Source of the DNA: Acetatifactor sp.
Lineage (GTDB): Bacteria > Bacillota > Clostridia > Lachnospirales > Lachnospiraceae
Direction: 5' to 3'
DNA length: 64,000 nt
NCBI GenBank assembly: GCA_022511465.1
Contig: JAFLRM010000006.1
Coordinates: forward strand, 31,157-95,156
Part shown: positions 9,546 through 17,872 of the stretch, piece by piece
How positions within the stretch are numbered: the first letter of the stretch is position 1
Layout: each line of letters opens with the position of its first letter
The notes under the pieces: model-generated
Seen by the model: the letters and a program-made list of their open reading frames with translations, nothing else
Database searches by the model: none
Told to the model about the DNA's origin: nothing
Program-made: the position numbers and the translations under genes

Positions 9546-10616
9546 ATGGAAAAGGCAGCCGTCAGTGTGATCATTCCGGTCTATAAGACGGAAAGTTATC
9601 TGAAGGAATGTATGGATAGTGTGCTTAAACAAGACTATCCCCGTGTGGAGATTGTTTTGGTGGAGGATGGTTCCCCGGACAACTGTCCCGCAATGTGCGA
9701 CCGGTACGCGGAGCAGTACAAGAATGTGAGTGTGGTTCACCAGGCGAACTGCGGTCTGGGGCTCTCAAGAAATTCCGGAATGGCAGCCTCCTCGGGCAAA
9801 TATATTTTCTTTTTGGATTCTGACGATTGTCTGGACGGGGTCGATACCCTCACCAGACTGGTGAGACGAGCGGAGGAGAAAAAGGCAGATATTGTCGTAG
9901 GCGGCTTTCGGCGCTTCAACTCAGAAATGGTCAGTGAGATCAATGCACATCATCTGCATGAGGGTGATTACACACGGACGGCAGATTTTCGTTTCAAGGG
10001 TTTCTACATGTATGGTCATCTGGCCTACAATTGGGGAAAGCTATACCGCAGGAGTTTTTTGGAGGGGCATGATCTAAAATGCCGCGCCTATCCATTTACG
10101 CAGGATAAAGCTCACAATATGGCGTGCTGTGCCTATGATCCGGTATATGCGTTTGTGGATGAGAGTGTATATCTGTACCGTGTCAATGAAGGATCAGTGA
10201 CCTTTCGTTACAAAGAAAACCTTATGCCGGTGTGGCTTTCTATCGCTTCTGATTTTCAGGATTTTTTAAGGGAGCGTGAAATTAAAAATGCCTATGGAGA
10301 CCTATTGGCATTTCACGTTTTTTTTGGAAGTTTTTTTCTGGTAAAGCAGGAGTTGCAGTTTAAGAAACATGGCATATTGGATGCGACAAGAGTGCTGAAA
10401 AAGTATGGAAAAGATCCCTTTGTGAAAAAGGCAATGAAAGAGCTTGCGTGGGGGAAATACATAAATGAAATTAGTGTGTTTTCCTGGAATGTGCTGATCC
10501 GCGTTGCAGCGCTTACTTTTGCACTCCATTTTTACTGGCCGTTCGCATTTGGAATTGCAATACTCAGGAAACTGCGGGTAGATGAGCAGATTACCCGGTC
10601 AAGGTATAAAAAATAG
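9546..10616 (+). CDS. Glycosyltransferase family 2
   Basis: 356 aa. The GT-A domain (PF00535) starts at once: VSVIIPVYKTESYLKECMDS, then LVEDGSPDNC and the metal-binding FLDSDD. The C-terminal region (about 310-345) has hydrophobic segments that may bind the membrane. AGGAGAAAGTGA precedes the ATG. It transfers a sugar from a nucleotide donor to the glycan intermediate. Specificity is unknown. It is followed directly by a second GT2 gene. Confidence 0.9.
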   Translation: MEKAAVSVIIPVYKTESYLKECMDSVLKQDYPRVEIVLVEDGSPDNCPAMCDRYAEQYKNVSVVHQANCGLGLSRNSGMAASSGKYIFFLDSDDCLDGVDTLTRLVRRAEEKKADIVVGGFRRFNSEMVSEINAHHLHEGDYTRTADFRFKGFYMYGHLAYNWGKLYRRSFLEGHDLKCRAYPFTQDKAHNMACCAYDPVYAFVDESVYLYRVNEGSVTFRYKENLMPVWLSIASDFQDFLREREIKNAYGDLLAFHVFFGSFFLVKQELQFKKHGILDATRVLKKYGKDPFVKKAMKELAWGKYINEISVFSWNVLIRVAALTFALHFYWPFAFGIAILRKLRVDEQITRSRYKK

Positions 10617-10632
10617 AGGAGGACACGACAAT

Positions 10633-11556
10633 ATGAGCGAAAAAATTAGTATCATCATTCCGGTATATAAAGTGGAGCAGTATCTGCCGGAGTGTATTGA
10701 GAGCATTATAAATCAAACCTATCACGATTTGGAGATTATCCTTGTAGATGACGGATCGCCGGATAAATGTGGTGAAATCTGCGATCAATATGCAAGGCAG
10801 GATGAGCGCATTCATGTGATCCACAAAGAAAACGGAGGAGTGGCACGGGCGCGCAATGATGGTATTGAGTATGCCAGTGGAGACTACATAAGTTTTATTG
10901 ACAGCGACGACTGGATCGCAGAGAACGCCTATGAGCTTTTGCATCAGGGGTTAAAACAGTATGATGCAGACTGTGCGGTAGGAAAGTGTGTTACGGTAAT
11001 CGATGAAAACGGTGTTTTGACACCGAAGAAAAATGCGGAATCTTCTGTGAGGTGTGAGACAGCTTCCGAAGCCATGAAGCATGTTTTATTGAGCGGTTCA
11101 GCGGTGTGGAATCGTCTGTTTAAGCGTGAAGTATTTAAACAGATCCGGTTTCCCATAGGACGTGTAAACGATGACGAGGTGGTTGCCCTTCACGCTTACG
11201 CGGAGTGTAAAAAAATTGTCTTTTTAGATCAGGATACTTATTATTACCGCATTCGACAGAACAGTATCACAACATCAAAATTCTCTCTTCGAAATGTGGA
11301 CTGCTATTACAACAGTGTTGACAATCTGGAGTTTGTTCGGCAAAGGCAGCCGGAGCTGGTGGAATGTGCGGAATATAAGTGCATCAAGGCAATGCTGTAC
11401 TGTTATGTGAATCTGAGAAAATTAAAGGGAGATCCGGAGGCAAAGAAGATCCGACACAAGATACATGAGGAGATTCGGCAGAAGAAATCGGCAGCATATG
11501 CGAACCAATATGTATCTCTGGCAATGAAGGTTTTGATGTTTGTTTGCGCAATTTGA
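10633..11556 (+). CDS. Glycosyltransferase family 2
   Basis: 307 aa. The ATG at 10633 is preceded by GAGGAGGA at 10616-10623. An earlier in-frame ATG at 10582 lies inside the previous gene. Motifs: ISIIIPVYKVEQYLPECI, LVDDGSPDKC, FIDSDDW. It is closely related in its N-terminal domain to the gene just upstream and probably acts in the same pathway. It ends the forward-strand glycan gene run. Confidence 0.9.
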   Translation: MSEKISIIIPVYKVEQYLPECIESIINQTYHDLEIILVDDGSPDKCGEICDQYARQDERIHVIHKENGGVARARNDGIEYASGDYISFIDSDDWIAENAYELLHQGLKQYDADCAVGKCVTVIDENGVLTPKKNAESSVRCETASEAMKHVLLSGSAVWNRLFKREVFKQIRFPIGRVNDDEVVALHAYAECKKIVFLDQDTYYYRIRQNSITTSKFSLRNVDCYYNSVDNLEFVRQRQPELVECAEYKCIKAMLYCYVNLRKLKGDPEAKKIRHKIHEEIRQKKSAAYANQYVSLAMKVLMFVCAI

Positions 11557-11603
11557 AATTTGGCAAACATAACATGGCGCATTTCTGAGATTTAGTTGGT
11601 CAC

Positions 11604-11635
11604 TTGACATTTTCATCGAGTTAGTTTATACTAAC
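11604..11635 (+). promoter_or_regulatory. Strong promoter with operator-like inverted repeat over the -10
   Basis: TTGACA (11604-11609), 17 nt, TATACT (11627-11632). The arms GTTAGT (11620-11625) and ACTAAC (11630-11635) are perfect complements around TTAT and cover the -10. The TTAG...CTAA character resembles binding sites of DtxR-type iron regulators. Given the iron-linked gene downstream, I infer metal-dependent repression. Confidence 0.65.
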
Positions 11636-11684
11636 CAATAGAAAAAGCTGTCATAAACAGCATCTCATTCAAGGGAGGCGCAAT

Positions 11685-11828
11685 GTGGGAACCTTATTTG
11701 TATTAGTAATCTTGGTCGTGATAGTGGCTCTGATCATCCGGAGCATGATCCTTGATAAAAAGAAAGGCAAGTCCCTGCAGTGCGGCGGGAACTGCAGCAG
11801 CTGCGGACATTGCCATTTTCATTCTTAA
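11685..11828 (+). CDS. FeoB-associated Cys-rich membrane protein
   Basis: 47 aa, GTG start with GGGAGG at 11673-11678. The nearby ATG at 11683 leads to a stop after seven codons, so it is not the start. One N-terminal membrane helix (LFVLVILVVIVALII) is followed by a basic patch and the Cys/His cluster CGGNCSSCGHCHFHS. This is the layout of the FeoB_associated family (PF12669), usually encoded next to feoA/feoB, where it is thought to help ferrous-iron uptake. Here there is no feo gene nearby. The last 4 nt overlap the convergent trkH gene. Confidence 0.8.
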   Translation: MGTLFVLVILVVIVALIIRSMILDKKKGKSLQCGGNCSSCGHCHFHS

Positions 11829-13270
11829 TATTTTTTCCAACAGGACGGCATCAGGAGGATCAACATCGGAAACAGCTCCAGTCGTCCGGCCAGCATGTCA
11901 AAGATCAGCACACATTTGGAGAACGGGCTGAAGATGGCAAAGTTCTGTGTAGGACCTACCATTTCCAGGCCGGGACCGATGTTGTTCAGCGTCGCAAGTA
12001 CCGCCGTGAAATTGGTGGTAAAGTCAAAATTGTCAATCCCAATGACCAGAACGGAAGCCAGCATAATAATAAAGTACACTGCGATGAATACGTTGGTAGA
12101 GCGAAGTGTCTCATCAGAGAGAGTATGGCCATCCAGACGAATTTTCTTGATCATACGAGGATGGATCATTACGGACAGCTCTCTGCGGATGTTTTTTATC
12201 AGAATTATGATGCGGGATACTTTGATGCCGCCACCGGTGCTTCCCGCGCAGGCACCCATGAACATCAACAGTACCAAGATCGTCTTGGAGAGCTGGGGCC
12301 AAGTGTCAAAGTCTGTGGAAGAGAAGCCGGTGGTGGTGATGATGGAGCCCACCTGAAAGGAGGCATGCCGCACGGTCTCCGACAGTGACGGATACATCTT
12401 GTGGATATTCCACGTGATGATGCCCACACTTCCCAAGATGATAAACAGATACCAGCGTACCTCCTCTATGGAGATGGCATCCTTGAACTGTCTGCGCAGC
12501 AGACAGAAGTAAGCAGTGTAGTTGATCCCGCTCAGGATCATAAACAATGTGATCATGTTCTGCACCAAGGGGCTGAAACTGCCAACACTGTCGTTATAAG
12601 TGCCGAAACCGCCGGTGCCTACCGTGCCGAAGATCGTGGTCAGTGAGTCAAATAAACTCAAACCACAGAGACAATATACGATTGCTCCTATTATTGTGAG
12701 ACCGATGTAAATCTCATACAGGATCTTGGCTGTGTCCTTCACTCTGGGAACCAGCTTGCCGACGGAAGGACCGGGGCTTTCCGCGCGCATCAGGTTCATG
12801 GTAGTGCCGCCGCCCATCAGGGGAAGGATCGCCATGATAAATACAAACACGCCCATGCCGCCGATCCAGTGGGTGAAGCTGCGCCAGAAGAGGCTGGCAT
12901 GGCTCAGGGCTTCCACATCGGACAGGATACTGGCTCCGGTGGTGGTAAAGCCGGAGGAGGTTTCAAAGAGCGCGTCGATAAAGCCCGGAATCTCCCCGGT
13001 AAAGAGAAAAGGGAAAGCACCGAAGATACTCATGACCAGCCAGCTGAGTGCCACGGAGGCGAAGCCCTCTCTGGTGTAGAGATCCGTCTGCTTGGGGCGT
13101 TTCCCTTTTAAGAAAAAGCCGAAGATCAGGCACAGCAGAGCAGTTCCCAGAAAGGCGAGCGTGGCCCGTGGCTCTCCGTAGATGGCGCCGACCGCCGCAG
13201 GCAGCAGAAGGAATGCCGCCTCAAATTCCAACACCCATCCCACAATAAAACGCACAATCGCAAAATTCAT
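11825..13270 (-). CDS. trkH: TrkH/KtrB-type potassium channel subunit
   Basis: 481 aa polytopic membrane protein of the TrkH family (PF02386). The four selectivity-filter loops are visible as SSGFTTTGAS, GTVGTGGFG, ITTTGFSST and LNNIGPG, each keeping the filter glycine. It conducts K+ (possibly Na+) into the cell and is gated by the cytosolic RCK partner TrkA. trkA lies directly upstream and the two genes overlap by 4 nt, so they are translationally coupled. At 481 aa it is a usual length. The C-terminal end LELFPMLIL is also typical. Confidence 0.93.
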   Translation of the reverse strand: MNFAIVRFIVGWVLEFEAAFLLLPAAVGAIYGEPRATLAFLGTALLCLIFGFFLKGKRPKQTDLYTREGFASVALSWLVMSIFGAFPFLFTGEIPGFIDALFETSSGFTTTGASILSDVEALSHASLFWRSFTHWIGGMGVFVFIMAILPLMGGGTTMNLMRAESPGPSVGKLVPRVKDTAKILYEIYIGLTIIGAIVYCLCGLSLFDSLTTIFGTVGTGGFGTYNDSVGSFSPLVQNMITLFMILSGINYTAYFCLLRRQFKDAISIEEVRWYLFIILGSVGIITWNIHKMYPSLSETVRHASFQVGSIITTTGFSSTDFDTWPQLSKTILVLLMFMGACAGSTGGGIKVSRIIILIKNIRRELSVMIHPRMIKKIRLDGHTLSDETLRSTNVFIAVYFIIMLASVLVIGIDNFDFTTNFTAVLATLNNIGPGLEMVGPTQNFAIFSPFSKCVLIFDMLAGRLELFPMLILLMPSCWKKY

Positions 13271-14631
13271 CTCTCGTCCTCCAGAATATCCTTAATGTCA
13301 TTCAGTCTGGAATGGGTCAGCACGACCACCACATAGTCGCCGACCCTGAGTTCATCCTGACCACTGGGAATGATGACCTGATTGCCTCTTGTGATGGAGC
13401 AGATCAGCAGATTTTTCTTCAGACGCATATTTACAAGCGGCGTATTGGTGACGGCGGAGGCTTCCTTGATATAGAATTCCAGCGCTTCCGCGCGCCCCTC
13501 CTCCAGTTTGTAAAGGTTTTCCACATTACTGTCCAGGGACTCGTTCATGGAACGAGCATACTTGATGATCACATCCGCGGTGAGAAGTCTTGGATAAGTG
13601 ACACTGTCCAGTTTGGTGTCACTTAATACGCTGTTGAAACTGACGCGGTTGATCTTGGTCACAACTTTTGCGTGGGAGTTTTTCCTCGCCACCAGAGAAA
13701 GGAGGATGTTCTCTTCATCCAATCCCGTGAGCGCAGCGAAGCCATCCACAGAGTCTAAGCCCTCCTGAAGTAAAAGTTTTTCATCCGTGCCGTCTCCGCA
13801 GATGATGGTCGCCTTAGGAAGCAGCTCAGTCAACATTTCACAGCGCTCTTCGTTCAGATCGATGATCTTAGTGTCAATCCCTACAGCCAAAAGACGTCTT
13901 GCCAGATAATAGGCCATAGTGCCTCCGCCCACCAGCATAGCGGTATGTATCTTGCCGGTACCGATGCCGATCTTCTGGAAGAAGCGGTTGGCTTCGGGAG
14001 GAGTGGAGACAAACGCCACAACGTCGTCCTCCTGAAATACAAAGTCGCCTTTGGGTATCAAAACCTCATCTCCGCGGGTGACCATACACACCAGCACATC
14101 ACACTTTAGGGTAGAGCGAACGTGGATCAGCTTGTAGTTATTGAGAAGGCAGTCCTTTGTGACACGAAAGTGCAAGAGCTCAATGCGGCCTTTGGAAAAG
14201 GTGTCCACTTTGACCGCAGAGGGAAACTGGAAAACACGTGCGATCTCCGAGGCTGCGGTCAGCTCAGGGTTGATGATCATAGCCAGCCCCAACTCTTCCC
14301 GGAGGAAAGAGATTTCCGTGCTGTAGATCGGATTGCGAACGCGAGCTATTGTCTTGCAGTTGCCGGCTTTCTTGGCAATGACACAGCATAGCAGATTCTG
14401 CTCGTCGGAGTTGGTGACTGCGATCAATAGATCGGTGTGCTTGATGCCAGCGTCCTGAAGGGTCTGGTAGCTGACACCGTTTCCCACGATACCCATGGCA
14501 TCCAGTTCATCGGTGATGGACTTGACCTGCTCCTCCTTCTCATCAATGACTACAATATTATGATTTTCTCCATTTAGCTGCTCGACCAGAGTGGAGCCCA
14601 CTTTGCCACAGCCTACAATAATAATGTTCAT
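13267..14631 (-). CDS. trkA: Trk system potassium regulatory protein TrkA
   Basis: 454 aa with two tandem RCK units, each a TrkA_N Rossmann domain plus a TrkA_C domain. The first nucleotide-binding motif is VGCGKVGSTL near residue 8. The second starts near residue 233 (LVGGGTMAYYLARRL). It binds NAD(H) or ATP/ADP on the inner face of the membrane and gates TrkH. Its stop overlaps the trkH start by 4 nt. It follows a glycosyltransferase-like gene by 9 nt, so all three may share one transcript. Confidence 0.93.
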   Translation of the reverse strand: MNIIIVGCGKVGSTLVEQLNGENHNIVVIDEKEEQVKSITDELDAMGIVGNGVSYQTLQDAGIKHTDLLIAVTNSDEQNLLCCVIAKKAGNCKTIARVRNPIYSTEISFLREELGLAMIINPELTAASEIARVFQFPSAVKVDTFSKGRIELLHFRVTKDCLLNNYKLIHVRSTLKCDVLVCMVTRGDEVLIPKGDFVFQEDDVVAFVSTPPEANRFFQKIGIGTGKIHTAMLVGGGTMAYYLARRLLAVGIDTKIIDLNEERCEMLTELLPKATIICGDGTDEKLLLQEGLDSVDGFAALTGLDEENILLSLVARKNSHAKVVTKINRVSFNSVLSDTKLDSVTYPRLLTADVIIKYARSMNESLDSNVENLYKLEEGRAEALEFYIKEASAVTNTPLVNMRLKKNLLICSITRGNQVIIPSGQDELRVGDYVVVVLTHSRLNDIKDILEDER

Positions 14632-14640
14632 AACAACCTC

Positions 14641-15636
14641 TCAATCTTCGCGGTTTGCACTGTCTATGATCTCCTCTAAAAAATGTACAGGCGAAAAACG
14701 GTTATCATAGTGATAGTCAACAGGATCGCGCCTGCGCACCCAATCGTAATCAATGTCCGAAGGTTTTTCGAACACCTTCATATACTCTGGATCGTAAAAA
14801 GGCAGATTAACAACGTTTTTATTGGTAGTCAGCAATTTTTTATTGTAGCAGAGGGCTTCATAATATCGCAAGGTTGCGCCGGACTGTCCGTCGCGCTGCA
14901 CCTCAAGCAGGCAGTTGGCTTGAGCGGCATCCTGCACAATTTCTGAGTATAGCAAACGTTTGCTCACTTGTTTTACCGTACCCAACTCAACTGTTGCATC
15001 ATCCATATCCCCTACATAAATAAAATTACAACAAACCTGTCTGGCCTCCAAATAATCGGCAATCTCTATGATCGTTTTTAGCCTGTTAAGGCCGAAAAAA
15101 CTGAAATAAATATCGGAGACTACGCCTCCCGGTTCGGCATCATAGTAAGAATACACGCTCATGGTATGTTTGTAATCTTTATTTTGTGCGTCCTGCGGAT
15201 CGAAAGTAAAACATTGAAATTGAGGTATTTGTTCTACTAAATATTTTGCATATTTCGCCCAATATAGATTCAACTGATCCATAAAGAGCATCACGGGAAT
15301 GCAATTTTTGTGACGCTGTAAAAACTTTTTAAAATAGGGAACACTGAGACCAATTGACGCAGCGTTAGTAAAGATCAGATAGGTCTTTTTATCATCCGTA
15401 TCTATTTTTTCCAGTGGGCGGAAAACACTTTCCACAACATAGAGCAGATATTGACAGAATTTATACTTGTAACAGCGCATGGCCAAACCGCGGAACAGCC
15501 CATTGACATATTCGGAAAACGGCAATATCTCTTTTAATATTTTTACATCTTCACGATTGAGGCAATCCTTAAACATTGTTCGCAACGTTAAGTCGCTATA
15601 TCCGGCAAAGACAAAACCTATGTCATTACTCTGCAT
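14641..15636 (-). CDS. Glycosyltransferase-like protein, paralogue of 8496-9422
   Basis: 331 aa, ATG with GGAGG about 7 nt upstream. The C-terminal third has GQSGATLRYYEALCYNKKLL and TTNKN, which line up with the protein at 8496-9422. Sequence between them is otherwise low in similarity. Family members occur in capsule and LPS loci. A GT-B-like transferase is the best guess. It is the first gene of a reverse run with trkA-trkH, an unusual pairing for a glycan gene. Confidence 0.5.
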   Translation of the reverse strand: MQSNDIGFVFAGYSDLTLRTMFKDCLNREDVKILKEILPFSEYVNGLFRGLAMRCYKYKFCQYLLYVVESVFRPLEKIDTDDKKTYLIFTNAASIGLSVPYFKKFLQRHKNCIPVMLFMDQLNLYWAKYAKYLVEQIPQFQCFTFDPQDAQNKDYKHTMSVYSYYDAEPGGVVSDIYFSFFGLNRLKTIIEIADYLEARQVCCNFIYVGDMDDATVELGTVKQVSKRLLYSEIVQDAAQANCLLEVQRDGQSGATLRYYEALCYNKKLLTTNKNVVNLPFYDPEYMKVFEKPSDIDYDWVRRRDPVDYHYDNRFSPVHFLEEIIDSANRED

Positions 15637-15752
15637 GGTAATTCCTCCAGAACGCGCTTTGATTTTTATAGTCTACCATAAAATGCAAAAATTTACAATA
15701 CGACAGAAGGAGTCAGGGAGGGCAAGATAAAGGGTCTTTTTTGTGATTTTAG

Positions 15753-15780
15753 GTATATTCAGGACAAGTGGTCATATATA
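15753..15780 (+). promoter_or_regulatory. Candidate sigma-E promoter of the spoIIIA operon
   Basis: GTATATT (15753-15759), 13 nt, CATATATA (15773-15780). These resemble the sigma-E consensus (-35 KMATATT, -10 CATACAHT), with a spacer at the short end. It sits 32 nt before the spoIIIAA ATG. spoIIIA operons are known sigma-E targets. Confidence 0.45.
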
Positions 15781-15811
15781 TAGAACAACAGAAAATTGGC
15801 GAGGTGTGAGA

Positions 15812-16807
15812 ATGCAGGAAGAGTTGCTGCAACTGTTTCCCATAGAGAGACGAGCCTTTTGGACACCGGTGGCCGCAGAGTGGGCCCGTGTGGAGGAGAT
15901 CCGTCTACGCGTGGGCAGACCGGTGTTAGTCCGGTGGAAGGGAAGAGAGTGGTGCCTGGATGAAAAAGGCAGACTGATCCCTCCAGGAGAAAACGGTTAC
16001 TGTGCGGATGAGGACGAGCTGGAAGGACTGCTTCAACACATCTGTCACTATTCCCTTTACGCCTTTGAGGACGAGCTGCGTCAAGGCTTTATCACGGTTC
16101 CAGGAGGGCATCGCGTGGGAGTTGCGGGACAGGTTGTGTTAAACGCTGATGGCACTATCCGTACCATGAAGCATATCCGCTACATGAATATCCGCGTTTC
16201 CCACGAGATCAGAGGGGCGGCAGACGAGATCCTGCCTTATCTGTATGATAGGGGAAGCCTAAAAAACACCTTGATCCTCTCGCCGCCGGGCTGTGGTAAG
16301 ACAACTTTGCTGCGGGATCTGGTGCGGCAGATTTCCGATGGAAATGTCTATGCCGAAGGCATGTGCGTGGGTCTGGTGGACGAGCGGTCTGAGATCGCAG
16401 GTTCTTATCTGGGACAGCCCCAGAACGATGTGGGCATGCGAACCGACGTGTTGGATGCTTGTCCGAAAGCCTTGGGAATGACAGTGCTTCTGCGCTCCAT
16501 GTCCCCCCGTGTGATCGCAGTGGATGAGTTGGGAAGCAGAGAGGATATGGAGGCGCTTCACATGGCTTCCTCCTGCGGCTGTAGACTTCTCGCCACCGCT
16601 CATGGGGAAGGGATCAGCGATGTTGCGAGAAAACTGGGAGAGAACCGTTTTGTCAGGGAACAGCTTTTTGATCTGTGCATCATACTGGGAAGAAGAGAGG
16701 GAAAGTCGGTGCCGCTAAAAATCTGTGGTAGGGAGGAAATCTATGTTTCGCTTGCTGGGAACGATCATGATACTGGGGGGAGCCCTCGGTCTGGGAATCT
16801 GGTATAG
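15812..16807 (+). CDS. spoIIIAA: Stage III sporulation protein AA, ATPase
   Basis: 331 aa. The ATG at 15812 follows GAGGTGTG. It is a secretion-type ATPase of the mother cell, with Walker A SPPGCGKTTLL and Walker B VIAVDELGS. It is thought to energise the SpoIIIA-SpoIIQ channel that joins mother cell and forespore. It opens the eight-gene spoIIIA operon. Its 3' end overlaps spoIIIAB by about 65 nt, longer than is usual, so the C-terminal tail is somewhat extended. Confidence 0.95.
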   Translation: MQEELLQLFPIERRAFWTPVAAEWARVEEIRLRVGRPVLVRWKGREWCLDEKGRLIPPGENGYCADEDELEGLLQHICHYSLYAFEDELRQGFITVPGGHRVGVAGQVVLNADGTIRTMKHIRYMNIRVSHEIRGAADEILPYLYDRGSLKNTLILSPPGCGKTTLLRDLVRQISDGNVYAEGMCVGLVDERSEIAGSYLGQPQNDVGMRTDVLDACPKALGMTVLLRSMSPRVIAVDELGSREDMEALHMASSCGCRLLATAHGEGISDVARKLGENRFVREQLFDLCIILGRREGKSVPLKICGREEIYVSLAGNDHDTGGSPRSGNLV

Positions 16808-17261
16808 ACAACAATTTCGCGGGCGCCTGATTGCACTCAGGCATCTTCAGGAGATTATGGAAATGCTTATCAGCGAGGTGCGTTACAGCAAGGCCACTTT
16901 GCCGGAGTGCTGCAGGCATGTGGCGGAGCGGGTGGAAGAACCCTTTAGGGGCTGTCTGAAAAATGTTTATGAAGAGATGCGCGACAACACCGGGAGAGGG
17001 TTTGGAGAAATCTTTGCGGAACAGATGAGGACGGGTCTTTCTGCGCTGCCAATCCGGCCGGCTGATGGAGAAGTTTTTTTACGGTTTGCCCTCCAGAACA
17101 GCTTTGCGGAGGGGGACATGCAGATCAAATGGATGGAACAGAGCAGGGAGCAGCTGACACATACGGTGGAAACGTTGGAGGCGGAGCTTGCAGGAAAAAG
17201 CCGGATCGCACTGAGTCTTGGCGCCATGAGTGGACTGCTGTTAGTTATTCTGTTGCTGTAG
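16743..17261 (+). CDS. spoIIIAB: Stage III sporulation protein AB
   Basis: 172 aa, ATG at 16743. An N-terminal hydrophobic helix (LLGTIMILGGALGLGIWY) and a C-terminal one (LGAMSGLLLVILLL) enclose a helical soluble region. This matches SpoIIIAB, a GspF-like membrane component of the channel complex. Its reading frame starts inside spoIIIAA, implying coupled translation. Confidence 0.93.
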   Translation: MFRLLGTIMILGGALGLGIWYRQQFRGRLIALRHLQEIMEMLISEVRYSKATLPECCRHVAERVEEPFRGCLKNVYEEMRDNTGRGFGEIFAEQMRTGLSALPIRPADGEVFLRFALQNSFAEGDMQIKWMEQSREQLTHTVETLEAELAGKSRIALSLGAMSGLLLVILLL

Positions 17262-17273
17262 GAGAAGAGAGCT

Positions 17274-17468
17274 ATGGAAGTGAGTCTGATTTTTAGAATA
17301 GCGGCGGTGGGGATCCTGGTCACCGTGTTGAGTCAGGTGTTAAAACACAGCGGAAGGGAGGACCATTCCTTTCTGGTGAGTCTGGCGGGGCTGATCTTGG
17401 TGTTGACGTGGATCGTTCCTTACATATATGACTTGTTTCAGACGATACAGGCTTTGTTCACATTTTGA
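17274..17468 (+). CDS. spoIIIAC: Stage III sporulation protein AC
   Basis: 64 aa, the normal size for SpoIIIAC, with two membrane helices (about residues 5-23 and 35-55). It follows spoIIIAB by 12 nt, with GGAGAAGAGA before the ATG. It is an integral membrane piece of the SpoIIIA channel. Confidence 0.93.
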   Translation: MEVSLIFRIAAVGILVTVLSQVLKHSGREDHSFLVSLAGLILVLTWIVPYIYDLFQTIQALFTF

Positions 17469-17485
17469 GAGGCAGGGGGATCATA

Positions 17486-17872
17486 ATGGCCGAGATCGTG
17501 AAGGTAGGAATCCTTGGGGTGATGGGCATGCTCATAGCGGTACAGTTTAAGGCACAAAAGCCGGAGTACGGTATGTATATCAGTTTTGCCATCAGCATCC
17601 TGATCTTTGGCTTCTGCCTGAGACAGGTGGAAGCGGTGATGGGACAGATGACGCGCATACGGCAGTATCTGGGGGGTGCAGAAAGCTATCTGTCCACGCT
17701 CCTTAAGGTGATCGGGATAACTTATGTCTGTGAGTTCAGCGCCGCTGTCTGCAAGGACGGAGGTTTTGGTGCAGTGGCAAATCAAATTGAAATTCTGGGA
17801 AAGCTTTCCGTCATGATCGCGGGACTCCCGATCCTTTTTGCCGTGATCGAGCAGATTCAGGGATTGATGTAA
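17486..17872 (+). CDS. spoIIIAD: Stage III sporulation protein AD
   Basis: 128 aa. The ATG at 17486 is preceded by CAGGGGG; an in-frame TTG at 17465 would overlap spoIIIAC but has no clear site. Four hydrophobic segments fit SpoIIIAD, which is related to SpoIIIAC. It is a membrane component of the mother cell-forespore channel. Its stop is directly followed by the GTG of spoIIIAE. Confidence 0.92.
   Translation: MAEIVKVGILGVMGMLIAVQFKAQKPEYGMYISFAISILIFGFCLRQVEAVMGQMTRIRQYLGGAESYLSTLLKVIGITYVCEFSAAVCKDGGFGAVANQIEILGKLSVMIAGLPILFAVIEQIQGLM

Noticed and set aside
11780..12388. Forward open frames opposite trkH
   Set aside because: trkH on the reverse strand has all four filter motifs; the forward frames show no domain.
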